Below the pieces are notes generated by a model that did no database searches, had not been told where the DNA came from, and worked only from the letters and a program-made list of their open reading frames with translations. This document shows positions 1-6,852 of a stretch of DNA of 25,518 nt, piece after piece. The stretch's first letter is position 1; each line of letters opens with the position of its first letter. The translations under genes were made by a program, and so were the position numbers. Where the stretch lies: positions 1-25,518 of IMG/VR virus record IMGVR_UViG_3300032291_004140; one strand, 5' to 3'. Source of the stretch: a virus.

Positions 1-573
1 ACTAAAGATGAACGCGCTGCTACATCAAAGAAAAAAGCAGCATCTGATAAACAATTTGTACCTAATACTGAAAAAGCAAAAGTAAAACTTAGTGAAGATA
101 AAGATAAAGAAATAAAATGCTCTGAGTGTGGTCATACGTGGAATGTATCTAATGGTGGAAAAGATACATATATTTGCCACATATGTGGTCATGATAATAG
201 TGATCAAATAGATGAATATGATGTTGAAAATAAACAAGATCTAAAAGAATTTATTACATTCATGAGCAAATACAACCAAATGCTAAATGAAGCAGATTGT
301 GGATGTATAAATGAAGCTGAGTATAGAGGTCGTAAAGTAACATTGGGTAAACCAATGCAGGGTGATATTAAGAAATTTAAAGTATACGTTAAAAACGACA
401 AAGGTAAAGTTGTAAAAGTTAATTTTGGATTTGGCGGATCATCAGCCAAAGGTAAACGAATGAATATTAAGGTCAACAACCCAAAAAGACGAGCAGCATA
501 TCGAGCAAGACACCATTGTGATAAACCAGGACCACGTTGGAAAGCTAATTATTGGTCTTGTAAAAAATGGTAA
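1..573 (+). CDS. 5'-truncated zinc-ribbon protein with basic C-terminal domain
   Basis: The frame is open from the first base, so the start lies outside the window; the ATG at 262 is internal. About residues 40-62 of the visible part hold a zinc ribbon, CSEC followed by CHIC, preceded by a Lys/Glu-rich linker. The C-terminal ~90 residues are a separate basic domain starting at a Cys-rich segment (DCGCINEAEYRGRKVTLGKP) and ending in a pattern of Arg, His, Cys and Trp (RARHHCDKPGP, then YWSCKKW). From memory, this C-terminal module recurs at the ends of virion-associated proteins of marine T4-like phages; I cannot name its function. The next gene follows after 38 bases with its own promoter-like motif. 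Role unknown; a head, neck or core protein is only a guess from context. Confidence 0.85.
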   Translation, partial: TKDERAATSKKKAASDKQFVPNTEKAKVKLSEDKDKEIKCSECGHTWNVSNGGKDTYICHICGHDNSDQIDEYDVENKQDLKEFITFMSKYNQMLNEADCGCINEAEYRGRKVTLGKPMQGDIKKFKVYVKNDKGKVVKVNFGFGGSSAKGKRMNIKVNNPKRRAAYRARHHCDKPGPRWKANYWSCKKW

Positions 574-600
574 ATATGACCAACCCAATATAATAAGTAA

Positions 601-608
601 TATTTATA
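601..608 (+). promoter_or_regulatory. TATTTATA promoter-like motif (class A)
   Basis: TATTTATA ends three bases before the ATG at 612. The same spacing occurs at 2911 and 10866. It is a candidate phage late promoter -7/-10 box; if so, transcription would begin at about the start codon. Confidence 0.5.
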
Positions 609-611
609 GCC

Positions 612-1592
612 ATGAAACCATCAGAACTAAAAGAAATGATACGCCGTGTAGTACAAGAAAAAAAACTTACGGCTGCTGAAAAACGCAAAAAAGAAGATAT
701 TGTTAAAGGAATGAAAAAATCCTTTAAAGGCGATAAATCGGATATGTACGCTATTGCTACCGCTAAGGCTAAAAAATTAGCAGAAGCTTCATCTAAAATA
801 GATTTAACAGCTAAAAATCAAGATGAAATAAGCGCATTATCTCCTGAACAGAAGAAAAAATTATATAATGAATTAACAGATGCTACTACTGAAGTGAATG
901 ATAATGATTTCAAAACTAAAGAAGATTATGCTAGAGCAATGAAAGATGCTAAAACAAAAGTTTATAAAAAATATATTAAATTAACAGAAGCTCAAGGCGA
1001 AGATATACATAATACTATATTTGAAATAGGTGCAACGCTTAAAAAAATTGAAAATTCATTAGATCGTGGTATTGAACATGATCCCGAAATAACAGCAAGT
1101 TTAGAACGTGCATATGGTGAATTAGTACATATTTTATCTATATTAGAACGTGAAAGAAGTGAAGTATTACCAAGTGGTCAATTCAATGAAGATTTAGATG
1201 TAGGACATCAAGATGATGAACCTGGAATGCTTAAAAATGAATTAATGAGAGCAGCTAAAATGGCTGTTATGTTATATAAAAAAGTAGACGCATATGGAGA
1301 TCAAGCTGAAGAAGTAGATTTTCCACAATGGTGGCAGTCTAAAATCATTAAAGCTAAAGATTATTTACAAGGTGCTTATGATTATTTAGATGGTGAAGAA
1401 ATGGTTGCTCAAGCAGATAATACTGGTGCTATTCAAATAGAAGAAAAAGATCCATTAAATGTTGTTGTAGCTGAAAAAAAAGCTAAAGACTTAACAGGCC
1501 CTAAAGGAAAACCAGATGGTAAAATTGATAGTGCGGATTATTTAAAAGCAAGAGATATTGCTATTCAAAAAGCAAAAGCTAAAAAGAAATAA
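612..1592 (+). CDS. Tagged virion-like protein of unknown function with degenerate EF-hand-like C-terminus
   Basis: 326 residues, Lys/Glu-rich, predicted largely helical. The N-terminus ([18 protein letters not shown]) is a short basic amphipathic helix like those at the start of the proteins at 2922, 7402 and 13622. A Lys-rich segment follows (residues ~20-60, ending LAEASS, an L-x-E site). A middle helical domain lies at about 130-270 with a conserved-looking [10 protein letters not shown] segment. The C-terminus contains [11 protein letters not shown], resembling the second half of an EF-hand or dockerin calcium loop, but the positions that would be Asp 1 and 3 are Lys. The gene at 1595 starts two bases after the stop, so they probably form one unit. 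I do not recognise a function; a structural or core protein is inferred from the promoter class and tag. Confidence 0.85.
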   Translation: MKPSELKEMIRRVVQEKKLTAAEKRKKEDIVKGMKKSFKGDKSDMYAIATAKAKKLAEASSKIDLTAKNQDEISALSPEQKKKLYNELTDATTEVNDNDFKTKEDYARAMKDAKTKVYKKYIKLTEAQGEDIHNTIFEIGATLKKIENSLDRGIEHDPEITASLERAYGELVHILSILERERSEVLPSGQFNEDLDVGHQDDEPGMLKNELMRAAKMAVMLYKKVDAYGDQAEEVDFPQWWQSKIIKAKDYLQGAYDYLDGEEMVAQADNTGAIQIEEKDPLNVVVAEKKAKDLTGPKGKPDGKIDSADYLKARDIAIQKAKAKKK

Positions 1593-1594
1593 TT

Positions 1595-2077
1595 ATGGAA
1601 TTTAATTCAAAAGAAGATTTAATAGCCCATATTAGGGGTAGAGTTCGCCAAATAATGGGTAAAACAGCAGAATCTGCATACCAAGGTGATCCTAATTCTC
1701 CTATGAATATAATGTTAGCTAAATTCCCTGAATTACGCCAAACATTAGAGAAATTATTAACAATGGATTTTAGAATATTTGTTAATGATATACAGTGGGT
1801 TGCTCCTAAACCAACTACTTTTAGAATTATTCTCCCTAATGGACAGGCTTTTAATTTAATATGGAATACTCAAGATTTTATTGCTAAAGTAGCGGGTGCA
1901 AAATATGATATGTTAACACTTAAAGATCGTGAAAGAGCAACTAAAAACATAGCTGATTTACTTCAAATTGGACCTATAAACGCCAATTTATCTGCTGAAG
2001 AATTAGCTCAACAAGATCTAACTCCGGCAAAGGGAGAAGCATCAGCTCCTCCTCCTAATCCTACACAACAAGCATAA
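1595..2077 (+). CDS. Conserved phage protein of unknown function, probably virion-associated
   Basis: 160 residues, starting two bases after the previous stop and probably co-transcribed with it. The N-terminus (MEFNSKEDLIAHIRGRVRQI) is again a charged helix. The core, at about residues 35-125, has alternating hydrophobic strands (DFRIFVNDIQWVAPKPTTFR, then ILPNGQAFNLIW) that look like a small alpha/beta domain. The tail is low complexity, rich in Ala, Pro and Gln (SAPPPNPTQQA). No catalytic motif, signal peptide or membrane segment is visible. I do not recognise the family with confidence. Confidence 0.82.
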   Translation: MEFNSKEDLIAHIRGRVRQIMGKTAESAYQGDPNSPMNIMLAKFPELRQTLEKLLTMDFRIFVNDIQWVAPKPTTFRIILPNGQAFNLIWNTQDFIAKVAGAKYDMLTLKDRERATKNIADLLQIGPINANLSAEELAQQDLTPAKGEASAPPPNPTQQA

Positions 2078-2082
2078 TATAG

Positions 2083-2118
2083 TATATTTGGAAACCCAGT
2101 ATATTATACATACTTTCA
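2083..2118 (+). promoter_or_regulatory. Candidate host-type promoter (class B) for the exonuclease gene
   Basis: TTTGGAAACCCAGTA at 2087-2101 is followed by TACTTTCA at 2111-2118, 24 bases from element start to element start. The same arrangement precedes 3860 and 6315. It resembles the Bacteroidota TTTG / TAnnTTTG promoter. An overlapping exact TATATTTG box lies at 2083-2090, but without an obvious -33 TTTG partner. Confidence 0.45.
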
Positions 2119-2139
2119 CACCCAACTAACATATTCGTT

Positions 2140-2898
2140 ATGAATGAATTAAAAAAGAAAAGATTATTTTTTGACATTGAAACTAGTCCAAACATTGGTT
2201 TCTTTTGGCAATCCGGTTACAAACTAAACATATCCTATAATAACATCATTACTGAAAGAGCTATTATATGTATTTGTTACAAATGGGAAGGTGATGAAAA
2301 GTTATATTCTTTAAATTGGGATGATAGTCAAGACGACAAATCAATGCTAGAAAAATTTATAGAAATTGCCAATGAAGCTCATGAATTAGTGGGTCACAAT
2401 GGTGATAAATTTGATCTACCATGGATTAGAACACGTTGCCTATTCCATAGAATACCAGCATTCCCTAATTATACTACAATCGACACACTAAAACATGCTC
2501 GCTCCAGATTTAAGTTTAATAGTAATCGTTTAGATTATATTGCTAATTATTTGGGTGTAGGTGGCAAAACAGAAACCGGATTTGATTTATGGAAGGATAT
2601 CGTATTAAAAAACGATAAAGTTGCATTAAATAAAATGGTTGAATATTGTAAGAATGATGTATCTATACTTGAAAAAGTATATAATCACCTTGCAAATTAT
2701 GTTCCTCATAAAACACATTATGGTGCTTTATTAACAGGTGAAAAATGTTCATGCCCAGAGTGTGGATCTATTGATTTAAGATTTTCACAAAAGCGATATA
2801 CTGCGGCAGGAATGGCGCGTATTCAATTACAATGTAACGTTTGTTACAAATATCATACTGTTTCTACTAGAGCATATGAATCCTTAGTTAAGGAATAA
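2140..2898 (+). CDS. DnaQ-like (DEDDy) 3'-5' exonuclease with C-terminal zinc ribbon
   Basis: 252 residues. The N-terminal ~185 residues carry the exonuclease signature of the RNase H-like DEDD superfamily: FFDIETS (Asp12, Glu14), GHNGDKFDLPWI (Asp92), a DTLKHARSRF segment, and YCKNDV (Tyr169...Asp173), which marks the DEDDy subclass. These residues coordinate two metal ions for removal of 3'-terminal nucleotides. A C-terminal zinc ribbon follows, with cysteine pairs at 205/208 and 232/235. The ribbon could help hold nucleic acid or a partner; that is inference. The gene has a 62-base upstream gap with a host-like promoter rather than the late-type motif, so it may be an early or middle gene for DNA processing, repair or degradation. 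There is no polymerase domain, so this is a stand-alone nuclease. DNA versus RNA preference cannot be read from sequence. Confidence 0.88.
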   Translation: MNELKKKRLFFDIETSPNIGFFWQSGYKLNISYNNIITERAIICICYKWEGDEKLYSLNWDDSQDDKSMLEKFIEIANEAHELVGHNGDKFDLPWIRTRCLFHRIPAFPNYTTIDTLKHARSRFKFNSNRLDYIANYLGVGGKTETGFDLWKDIVLKNDKVALNKMVEYCKNDVSILEKVYNHLANYVPHKTHYGALLTGEKCSCPECGSIDLRFSQKRYTAAGMARIQLQCNVCYKYHTVSTRAYESLVKE

Positions 2899-2910
2899 CG
2901 AATAGTAATA

Positions 2911-2918
2911 TATTTATA
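2911..2918 (+). promoter_or_regulatory. TATTTATA promoter-like motif (class A)
   Basis: TATTTATA, preceded by TA (TATATTTATA overall), ends three bases before the ATG at 2922. This is the same spacing as at 601 and 10866. Confidence 0.5.
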
Positions 2919-2921
2919 TTC

Positions 2922-3281
2922 ATGAAACTAAGTCAATTTAGACGAAACCTGATTACCGAAGTGAAAAGGCTTATTAAAGAACAAGCTATTCCCATTAGTC
3001 GTCAAGATCTAATTGATAAAATTAAAGCCACCGATCCTAGAAATACAGGTAAAGGTGAATTTTTTACAGTAACATTTGTTAAAAGAACAGATGGCACTAC
3101 AAGAACAATGAACGCTCGCTTAGGTGTTAGAAAATATTTAAGAGGGGGTGAGTTACCTTATGATGCAGCTGAAAAAGAATTACTACCTGTTTTTGATGTA
3201 CCTAAAAACGCATATCGTATGATCGATTTACGTAGTATTATATCAGCTAAGTTAGGTGGTCAAGAATATATTGTAAAATAA
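2922..3281 (+). CDS. Small tagged protein with possible SH3-like beta-barrel domain
   Basis: 119 residues in two parts. Residues 1-21 (MKLSQFRRNLITEVKRLIKE) form a basic amphipathic helix resembling the N-terminal tags at 612, 7402 and 13622. Residues ~45-119 are beta-rich: FFTVTFVKRTDG, MNARLGVRKYL, then LLPVFDVPKNAYRMIDLRSI. This layout (K-x-DG-x-x-R near the start, then VFD...YR-x-I-D-L-R) resembles the small SH3-like beta-barrel proteins common in phages of Bacteroidota, but that is recall, not a search. It has the late-type motif directly upstream, and the gene at 3301 follows after 19 bases. It may be packaged or bound in the head; function unknown. Confidence 0.8.
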   Translation: MKLSQFRRNLITEVKRLIKEQAIPISRQDLIDKIKATDPRNTGKGEFFTVTFVKRTDGTTRTMNARLGVRKYLRGGELPYDAAEKELLPVFDVPKNAYRMIDLRSIISAKLGGQEYIVK

Positions 3282-3300
3282 AACTAAAAAGTAAAACAAA

Positions 3301-3738
3301 ATGTCAAAGCAATTTATCTCAGAAGCACAAAGAATGCAAAAATTAGCTGGTATGCCGATCAGCGAAATGTCTCTTCCCGAAATGGCACGTACTGCCGATA
3401 CAGGTGGTGCTTACACAATCACTGATAAAGGTGAAGAAATCTTAAAACAAGCTAAAGCTTCTGGAGCTGTTCCTGAAGGTATTAAAGCAAGTGAACTTGC
3501 TGCTTTAGTATTTTTGTTTAAAGCTAAAAAAGAGGGTAAAAGAGTACAAAAAATTGACTATGCTAAAGAAAGAAATGTAGCTCAACCAGCTGTAAATCCT
3601 ATCTTTAATAGCTTAGCAGTAAAAGAATTAATATCTAAAGAAGGATATACTTCAAAACAACAAGAACCAGCAACATCTAGACCAAGACCAGATGTTAGTG
3701 CTATGTTGGGTGATTTAGATATCGAAGAAGGAGTATAA
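3301..3738 (+). CDS. RMQKLAG-tagged protein with winged-helix-like domain
   Basis: 145 residues. The N-terminus contains EAQRMQKLAGM (residues 8-18), a motif repeated at the C-terminus of the scaffold protein encoded at 18194 (ARMQKLANIK). It is followed by PISE (residues 19-22) and LPE (25-27), both (I/L)-x-E sites of the sort cut by gp21-type prohead proteases. Residues ~28-115 form a helical domain: MARTADTGGAYTITDKG, ELAALVFLFKAKKEGKR and NPIFNSLAVKELISKEGY. It reads as a winged-helix fold and aligns by eye with parts of the proteins at 7402 and 13622. The tail (115-145) is Pro/Arg-rich, then acidic. It ends the unit begun at 2922 and precedes a strong terminator. Likely a core or internal head protein, possibly nucleic-acid binding; this is inference. 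Confidence 0.82.
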   Translation: MSKQFISEAQRMQKLAGMPISEMSLPEMARTADTGGAYTITDKGEEILKQAKASGAVPEGIKASELAALVFLFKAKKEGKRVQKIDYAKERNVAQPAVNPIFNSLAVKELISKEGYTSKQQEPATSRPRPDVSAMLGDLDIEEGV

Positions 3739-3745
3739 ACATACA

Positions 3746-3780
3746 GACTAGATTCATAGCCTAGTCGCCTCATTAGAGGT
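3746..3780 (+). other. Structured 3' untranslated element before the terminator
   Basis: Two adjacent stem-loops lie between the 3301 gene and its terminator: GACTAG (3746-3751) pairs with CTAGTC (3761-3766), and CCTC (3768-3771) pairs with GAGG (3776-3779). It is not a tRNA, because no acceptor or T-loop pattern fits. It could be a 3' stability element or a small RNA released with the terminator. Confidence 0.4.
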
Positions 3781-3796
3781 TCTATATATAGCATCT

Positions 3797-3828
3797 GTGG
3801 CGCACGAAAGTGCGCCACCTTTTTTTTT
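3797..3828 (+). terminator. Rho-independent terminator after the 2922-3738 unit
   Basis: A perfect 9-bp stem GTGGCGCAC / GTGCGCCAC closes a GAAA tetraloop (3806-3809) and is followed by a run of ten T residues interrupted by none after 3820. Confidence 0.9.
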
Positions 3829-3855
3829 GGAAACCAAGTAAAGATATTAACTTTA
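3826..3855 (+). promoter_or_regulatory. Candidate host-type promoter (class B) for the 3860 gene
   Basis: TTTGGAAACCAAGTA (3826-3840) starts in the terminator T-tract, and TAACTTTA (3848-3855) follows 22 bases downstream, start to start. The ATG is five bases further on. This matches the TTTG / TAnnTTTR layout seen before 2140 and 6315. Confidence 0.5.
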
Positions 3856-3859
3856 CAAT

Positions 3860-4330
3860 ATGAATATATTTTACATAAATACAGATCCAACTGTTGCTGC
3901 TCAAGAGCTTTGTGATGACCATGTTCGTAAAATGCAAATTGAGTCTGCTCAAATGTTATGTACTGCTCATTGGGCTAATGGTGGTGAAGCGCCATATAAA
4001 AAAGCACATCTTAATCATCCATCAACTAAATGGACACGTGAATCAATTCAACATTATAGATGGGTTGTAAAACATGGTTTAGAAGTTTGTAATGAATTTA
4101 CTAAGCGTTATGGTAAACATCACAAAACACAAGATGTACTTGAATGGTGTCGTGATAATGAGCCTAATATTCCCAATAATGAATTTACTCCTCCACCTCA
4201 ATGCATGCCTGAGGAATACAAGAAAGAAGATACAATAGAGGCCTATAAAACTTATTATATTCAAGATAAAGTAAAAATTAAAGGTCTAAAATGGAATAAA
4301 CTAAATAATAAACCAATATGGATAAAATAG
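3860..4330 (+). CDS. Conserved phage protein of unknown function (His/Trp/Lys-rich core)
   Basis: 156 residues, a full-length match to a protein I recall from many T4-like phages, including those of cyanobacteria, where it is annotated as hypothetical. The recognisable conserved positions are NTDPTVAAQELCDDHVRKM (an Asp/His/Lys helix), ESAQMLCTAHW, LNHPSTKWTRESIQHYRWVV, RYGKHHKTQDV and the C-terminal YYIQDK. The dense conserved His, Trp, Arg and Asp residues suggest an enzyme or nucleic-acid-binding site, but no named catalytic motif can be assigned. The gene stands alone behind its own host-like promoter and a strong upstream terminator, so it is expressed separately from virion genes. There is no signal peptide or membrane segment, so it is probably cytoplasmic. 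Confidence 0.85.
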   Translation: MNIFYINTDPTVAAQELCDDHVRKMQIESAQMLCTAHWANGGEAPYKKAHLNHPSTKWTRESIQHYRWVVKHGLEVCNEFTKRYGKHHKTQDVLEWCRDNEPNIPNNEFTPPPQCMPEEYKKEDTIEAYKTYYIQDKVKIKGLKWNKLNNKPIWIK

Positions 4331-4356
4331 GGTGTTGGTCTGATGGGATTTTAGTA

Positions 4357-4364
4357 TATTTATT
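4357..4364 (+). promoter_or_regulatory. TATTTATT promoter-like motif (class A variant)
   Basis: TATATTTATT lies 12 bases upstream of the ATG at 4377; the last base differs from TATTTATA. It is a candidate promoter for the homing endonuclease and possibly the FAD enzyme behind it. Confidence 0.4.
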
Positions 4365-4376
4365 GTAAATAATGAT

Positions 4377-4994
4377 ATGACTAAAATATATGTTTTAGAA
4401 AGAAATGGAATACCTTTTTATGTAGGTAAGGCAAATGACGTAGTAAGACGAAAATATAAACATCATCAAACTTATGGTCCCAATATAACATTAACTATTA
4501 TTGATAAAGTTAAAAATTGGAAATTTTGGGAAGAATATTGGATTGAACAATTTAAAGTATGGGGTTTTAATTTATTAAATCAAAATAAAGGTGGAGGTGG
4601 TCCTGAGCAATATACCGAAGAACAAAAACAAAAAATGAGAAAACCTCGTATATTAGGAACAGGAGATAAAATAAGTAAAACATTGAAACAAAGAAACCAT
4701 TCAAAATATTATACTGAAAGTGTAAAACAAAAAATAAGTAAAGGAAACAAAATACCCAAACCATTTTCAGATCAACATAAACAAAATATGGGTATTGCTA
4801 AACGCAAGCAAGCAAAATCTGTATTACAATACGATTTAAATGATAATTTAATTAAAGAATGGGAAAGTAAAGGACAAGCAGCTGAGTGGATTAAAGAACA
4901 AACAGGTAAAACAAGTAATATAACATCACAGATAAAAGATTGTTGCTTGGGGAGACAAAAAACAGTTTTTAAATTTAAATGGAAATATAAATAA
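4377..4994 (+). CDS. GIY-YIG homing endonuclease with NUMOD-type DNA-binding repeats
   Basis: 205 residues, Lys/Gln-rich. The N-terminal ~75 residues fit a GIY-YIG nuclease: KIYVLERNG, then FYVGKANDVVRRKYKHH, and a WEEYWIEQF helix that supplies the likely catalytic Glu. GGGGPEQYTEEQKQKM leads into tandem NUMOD3-like units (near residues 80-90, 110-125 and 130-142, pattern S/T-E/D-x-x-K-Q-K). A NUMOD1-like segment at the end includes VLQYDLNDNLIKEWESKGQA. Such enzymes cut a specific site and spread by recombination. This one is free-standing and interrupts no recognisable gene, though it lies next to the 3860 and FAD enzyme genes, either of which could flank its target. The downstream ATG follows the stop by two bases. 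The initial Gly of the GIY motif is replaced by Lys, so activity is uncertain. Confidence 0.87.
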   Translation: MTKIYVLERNGIPFYVGKANDVVRRKYKHHQTYGPNITLTIIDKVKNWKFWEEYWIEQFKVWGFNLLNQNKGGGGPEQYTEEQKQKMRKPRILGTGDKISKTLKQRNHSKYYTESVKQKISKGNKIPKPFSDQHKQNMGIAKRKQAKSVLQYDLNDNLIKEWESKGQAAEWIKEQTGKTSNITSQIKDCCLGRQKTVFKFKWKYK

Positions 4995-4996
4995 TT

Positions 4997-6295
4997 ATGA
5001 AACAAAAGAAAATTGTAATTGTAGGAAGCGGTGTCGCAGGCATAAATGCAGCTACTAAACTAGTTGATAATGGGTACCCAGGACATTTAATTACTATTAT
5101 AGATAAAGGCAGAGATCCATATGAACGCCAACCAGAAGAAGTAATGTGTGGTTTTGCAGGTGCAGGAGCGTGGAGTGACGGCAAATTAACTTACCACACA
5201 GCAATTGGCGGACAATTAGCTAAATATTGTGGTGAAGAAAAAGCAATGAATTTAATGGACCAAGTAATATCTAATTTCAGACGCTTTCACCCTAAACCAG
5301 ATGAAATATTTATGTCTGACCCTACTGCTGAACCTGAATTTATTAAACCATATTTTGGATTACGTTTATTTCCTGTATGGCACATTGGAAGTAATTTCTT
5401 ACACGAGATTGCTAAAGCGTGGTATTCATTTTTAGTAGATAAAGGAGTTAAGTTTATATGGAATACTGAAATTACTCATATTGATTTTGAAGTACAAGTT
5501 ATAAATGCTGATAAACAAGATCTTGTAATGGGATATGATGAACTTATTTTTGCTGTAGGTAAATCAGGTATTGATTTTGCTCAAGCATTAGCCGATAGAT
5601 ATCAACTACCCAATGAACCCAAATCAGTACAAATCGGTGTTCGATTTGAAGCACCACAAAAATATTTCCAAAAACTAATAGATATTAGCTATGACTTTAA
5701 ACTCTATCAAAAATTCGATAACGTATCCCTTCGTAGCTTTTGTACTAATAATAACGCTGCTTATGTGGCGGTTGAAGAAACGTATGGTGATGTTTCGTAC
5801 AATGGTCACGCGAAAAAAGGAGAAGAATTCAGAAACAATATGACCAACTTTGGCATATTAATGGAAATTAAAGGTATTGAAGATCCATTTAAATGGTCAC
5901 GTGATGTAGTTAAAAAACTACAAATTGATGATAAAGGAGGAATTTATTTTACTCCTAAAGATCGTGTTCCTTCATTAACATCTGAAGGTGAAACTGTTAA
6001 ATCCTTTAAAGTAACTAATCTAGGATTATTTAAATATGTAATGGGTGAATATGCTGACTATATTATTAACTTTATAGATCAAATGGATAAAGTATTTGAA
6101 TTTGGGGATGATTATGGATTTTATGCTCCTGAAGTAAAATATCTATCACCTGAACCACTAGTTAACTATACAGATCTATCATTAAATGAATACCCCAATA
6201 CTCACTTTGTAGGTGATGCTCTATCCGCTCGTGGAATTACAGTTAGTGGTGCACACGGTATTTATGTTGCAGAAAGTATTTTGGAAACGAAATAA
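4997..6295 (+). CDS. FAD-dependent dehydrogenase/oxidoreductase (COG2509-like)
   Basis: 432 residues. The N-terminus has a Rossmann dinucleotide-binding motif (VIVGSGVAGINAATKL, residues 7-22) and an acidic strand end (TIIDKG). GFAGAGAWSDGKLTYH at about residue 50 is the flavin-contacting segment typical of the uncharacterised FAD-dependent dehydrogenase family related to HI0933 and geranylgeranyl-reductase-like proteins. VSLRSFCTNNNAAYVAVE mid-protein matches that family's R-x-F-C segment. The C-terminus has FVGDALSARGITVSGAHGIYVAES, the second FAD contact. Substrate unknown. It starts two bases after the endonuclease stop, so it may share a transcript. Length and motifs look intact, so it is probably an active cytoplasmic flavoenzyme. 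A full-length flavoprotein is uncommon in T4-like phages and suggests an auxiliary metabolic gene. Confidence 0.85.
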   Translation: MKQKKIVIVGSGVAGINAATKLVDNGYPGHLITIIDKGRDPYERQPEEVMCGFAGAGAWSDGKLTYHTAIGGQLAKYCGEEKAMNLMDQVISNFRRFHPKPDEIFMSDPTAEPEFIKPYFGLRLFPVWHIGSNFLHEIAKAWYSFLVDKGVKFIWNTEITHIDFEVQVINADKQDLVMGYDELIFAVGKSGIDFAQALADRYQLPNEPKSVQIGVRFEAPQKYFQKLIDISYDFKLYQKFDNVSLRSFCTNNNAAYVAVEETYGDVSYNGHAKKGEEFRNNMTNFGILMEIKGIEDPFKWSRDVVKKLQIDDKGGIYFTPKDRVPSLTSEGETVKSFKVTNLGLFKYVMGEYADYIINFIDQMDKVFEFGDDYGFYAPEVKYLSPEPLVNYTDLSLNEYPNTHFVGDALSARGITVSGAHGIYVAESILETK

Positions 6296-6310
6296 TTAAT
6301 TATACCTTTA
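6280..6310 (+). promoter_or_regulatory. Candidate host-type promoter (class B) for the 6315-7382 unit
   Basis: TTTGGAAACGAAATA (6280-6294) lies in the last codons of the FAD enzyme gene, and TACCTTTA (6303-6310) follows 23 bases downstream, start to start. The ATG at 6315 is four bases beyond, so the transcript may be leaderless. Confidence 0.5.
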
Positions 6311-6314
6311 TATT

Positions 6315-6602
6315 ATGGAAGAAAGAAGAGGTAGACCCGCAACAATAATACAAGAACCAACAACACGTAAATTTACTCGTTTATATGAAGATGATGAAAC
6401 TATTGAAACGTGGACATTTGATCTAGATAAATTTGAACGTGGTCCTATTAATGTTGAAATTAAATATAAAGATGGTTTAGATAAACCTAAAAACTGGAAC
6501 GCAAGAGTTAAAGAGGCTAAAGACCAAAGACGTACAGATAGACAAATGAAAAAAATAAACAACATACAAAATGGAAAAAAAGGTAAAAACAACAGACGGT
6601 AG
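6315..6602 (+). CDS. Small basic phage protein of unknown function
   Basis: 95 residues. The N-terminal part is mixed-charge (MEERRGRPATIIQE), the middle beta-like (TIETWTFDLDKFERGPINVE, then IKYKDGL). The C-terminal ~35 residues are strongly basic and helical (ARVKEAKDQRRTDRQMKK, ending GKKGKNNRR). No catalytic motif, cysteines or membrane segment are seen. The last 32 bases overlap the next gene in another frame, suggesting translational coupling. It is first in a three-gene unit with 6571 and a P-loop protein at 6852, behind a host-like promoter, so it is likely an early or middle gene. Possibly nucleic-acid binding from charge only. Confidence 0.75.
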   Translation: MEERRGRPATIIQEPTTRKFTRLYEDDETIETWTFDLDKFERGPINVEIKYKDGLDKPKNWNARVKEAKDQRRTDRQMKKINNIQNGKKGKNNRR

Positions 6603-6852
6603 TACATTACATTTATCTCTAACAACTCGTTTAGGACATGACATTATGGATAAAAAAGATCCTAAAGCAAATGAGAAAATTTGGGTACTTCATAGTACTG
6701 AAGGCCCAGCTTTAATTACACCTGAAGGAAAAAAAGAATATTATTTCTGGGGTATATACCAAGGTAATAATATAGAAATTCTTAAAGATCTTAAGCGTAA
6801 CCATACTGGATTACCACCAGCAAAAAATCCATTATTTAAAACAAGATTATAA
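6571..6852 (+). CDS. Small phage protein of unknown function
   Basis: 93 residues, overlapping the 6315 gene by 32 bases and the 6852 gene by one base (stop and start share an A). The sequence has a Lys/Asp-rich first half and a central WVLHSTEGPALITPEGKKEY followed by YFWGIYQGNN. The EGPAL-x-x-PEGK-x-YYFWG stretch resembles single units of the repeat proteins in which a GPA motif alternates with an aromatic strand, but only one unit is present here. No catalytic residues can be pointed to. Function unknown; the tight overlap argues that it is a real translated gene coupled to its neighbours. Confidence 0.75.
   Translation: MEKKVKTTDGSTLHLSLTTRLGHDIMDKKDPKANEKIWVLHSTEGPALITPEGKKEYYFWGIYQGNNIEILKDLKRNHTGLPPAKNPLFKTRL

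Noticed and set aside
3746-3828. Possible tRNA
   Set aside because: The stems do not form a cloverleaf, there is no T-loop consensus, and the last stem is a standard terminator. No tRNA was seen elsewhere.
4986-4993. TATAAATA, the exact T4 late promoter sequence, before the FAD gene
   Set aside because: It is the Tyr-Lys-stop end of the endonuclease gene in AT-rich DNA and occurs once in this setting; not enough to claim a promoter.
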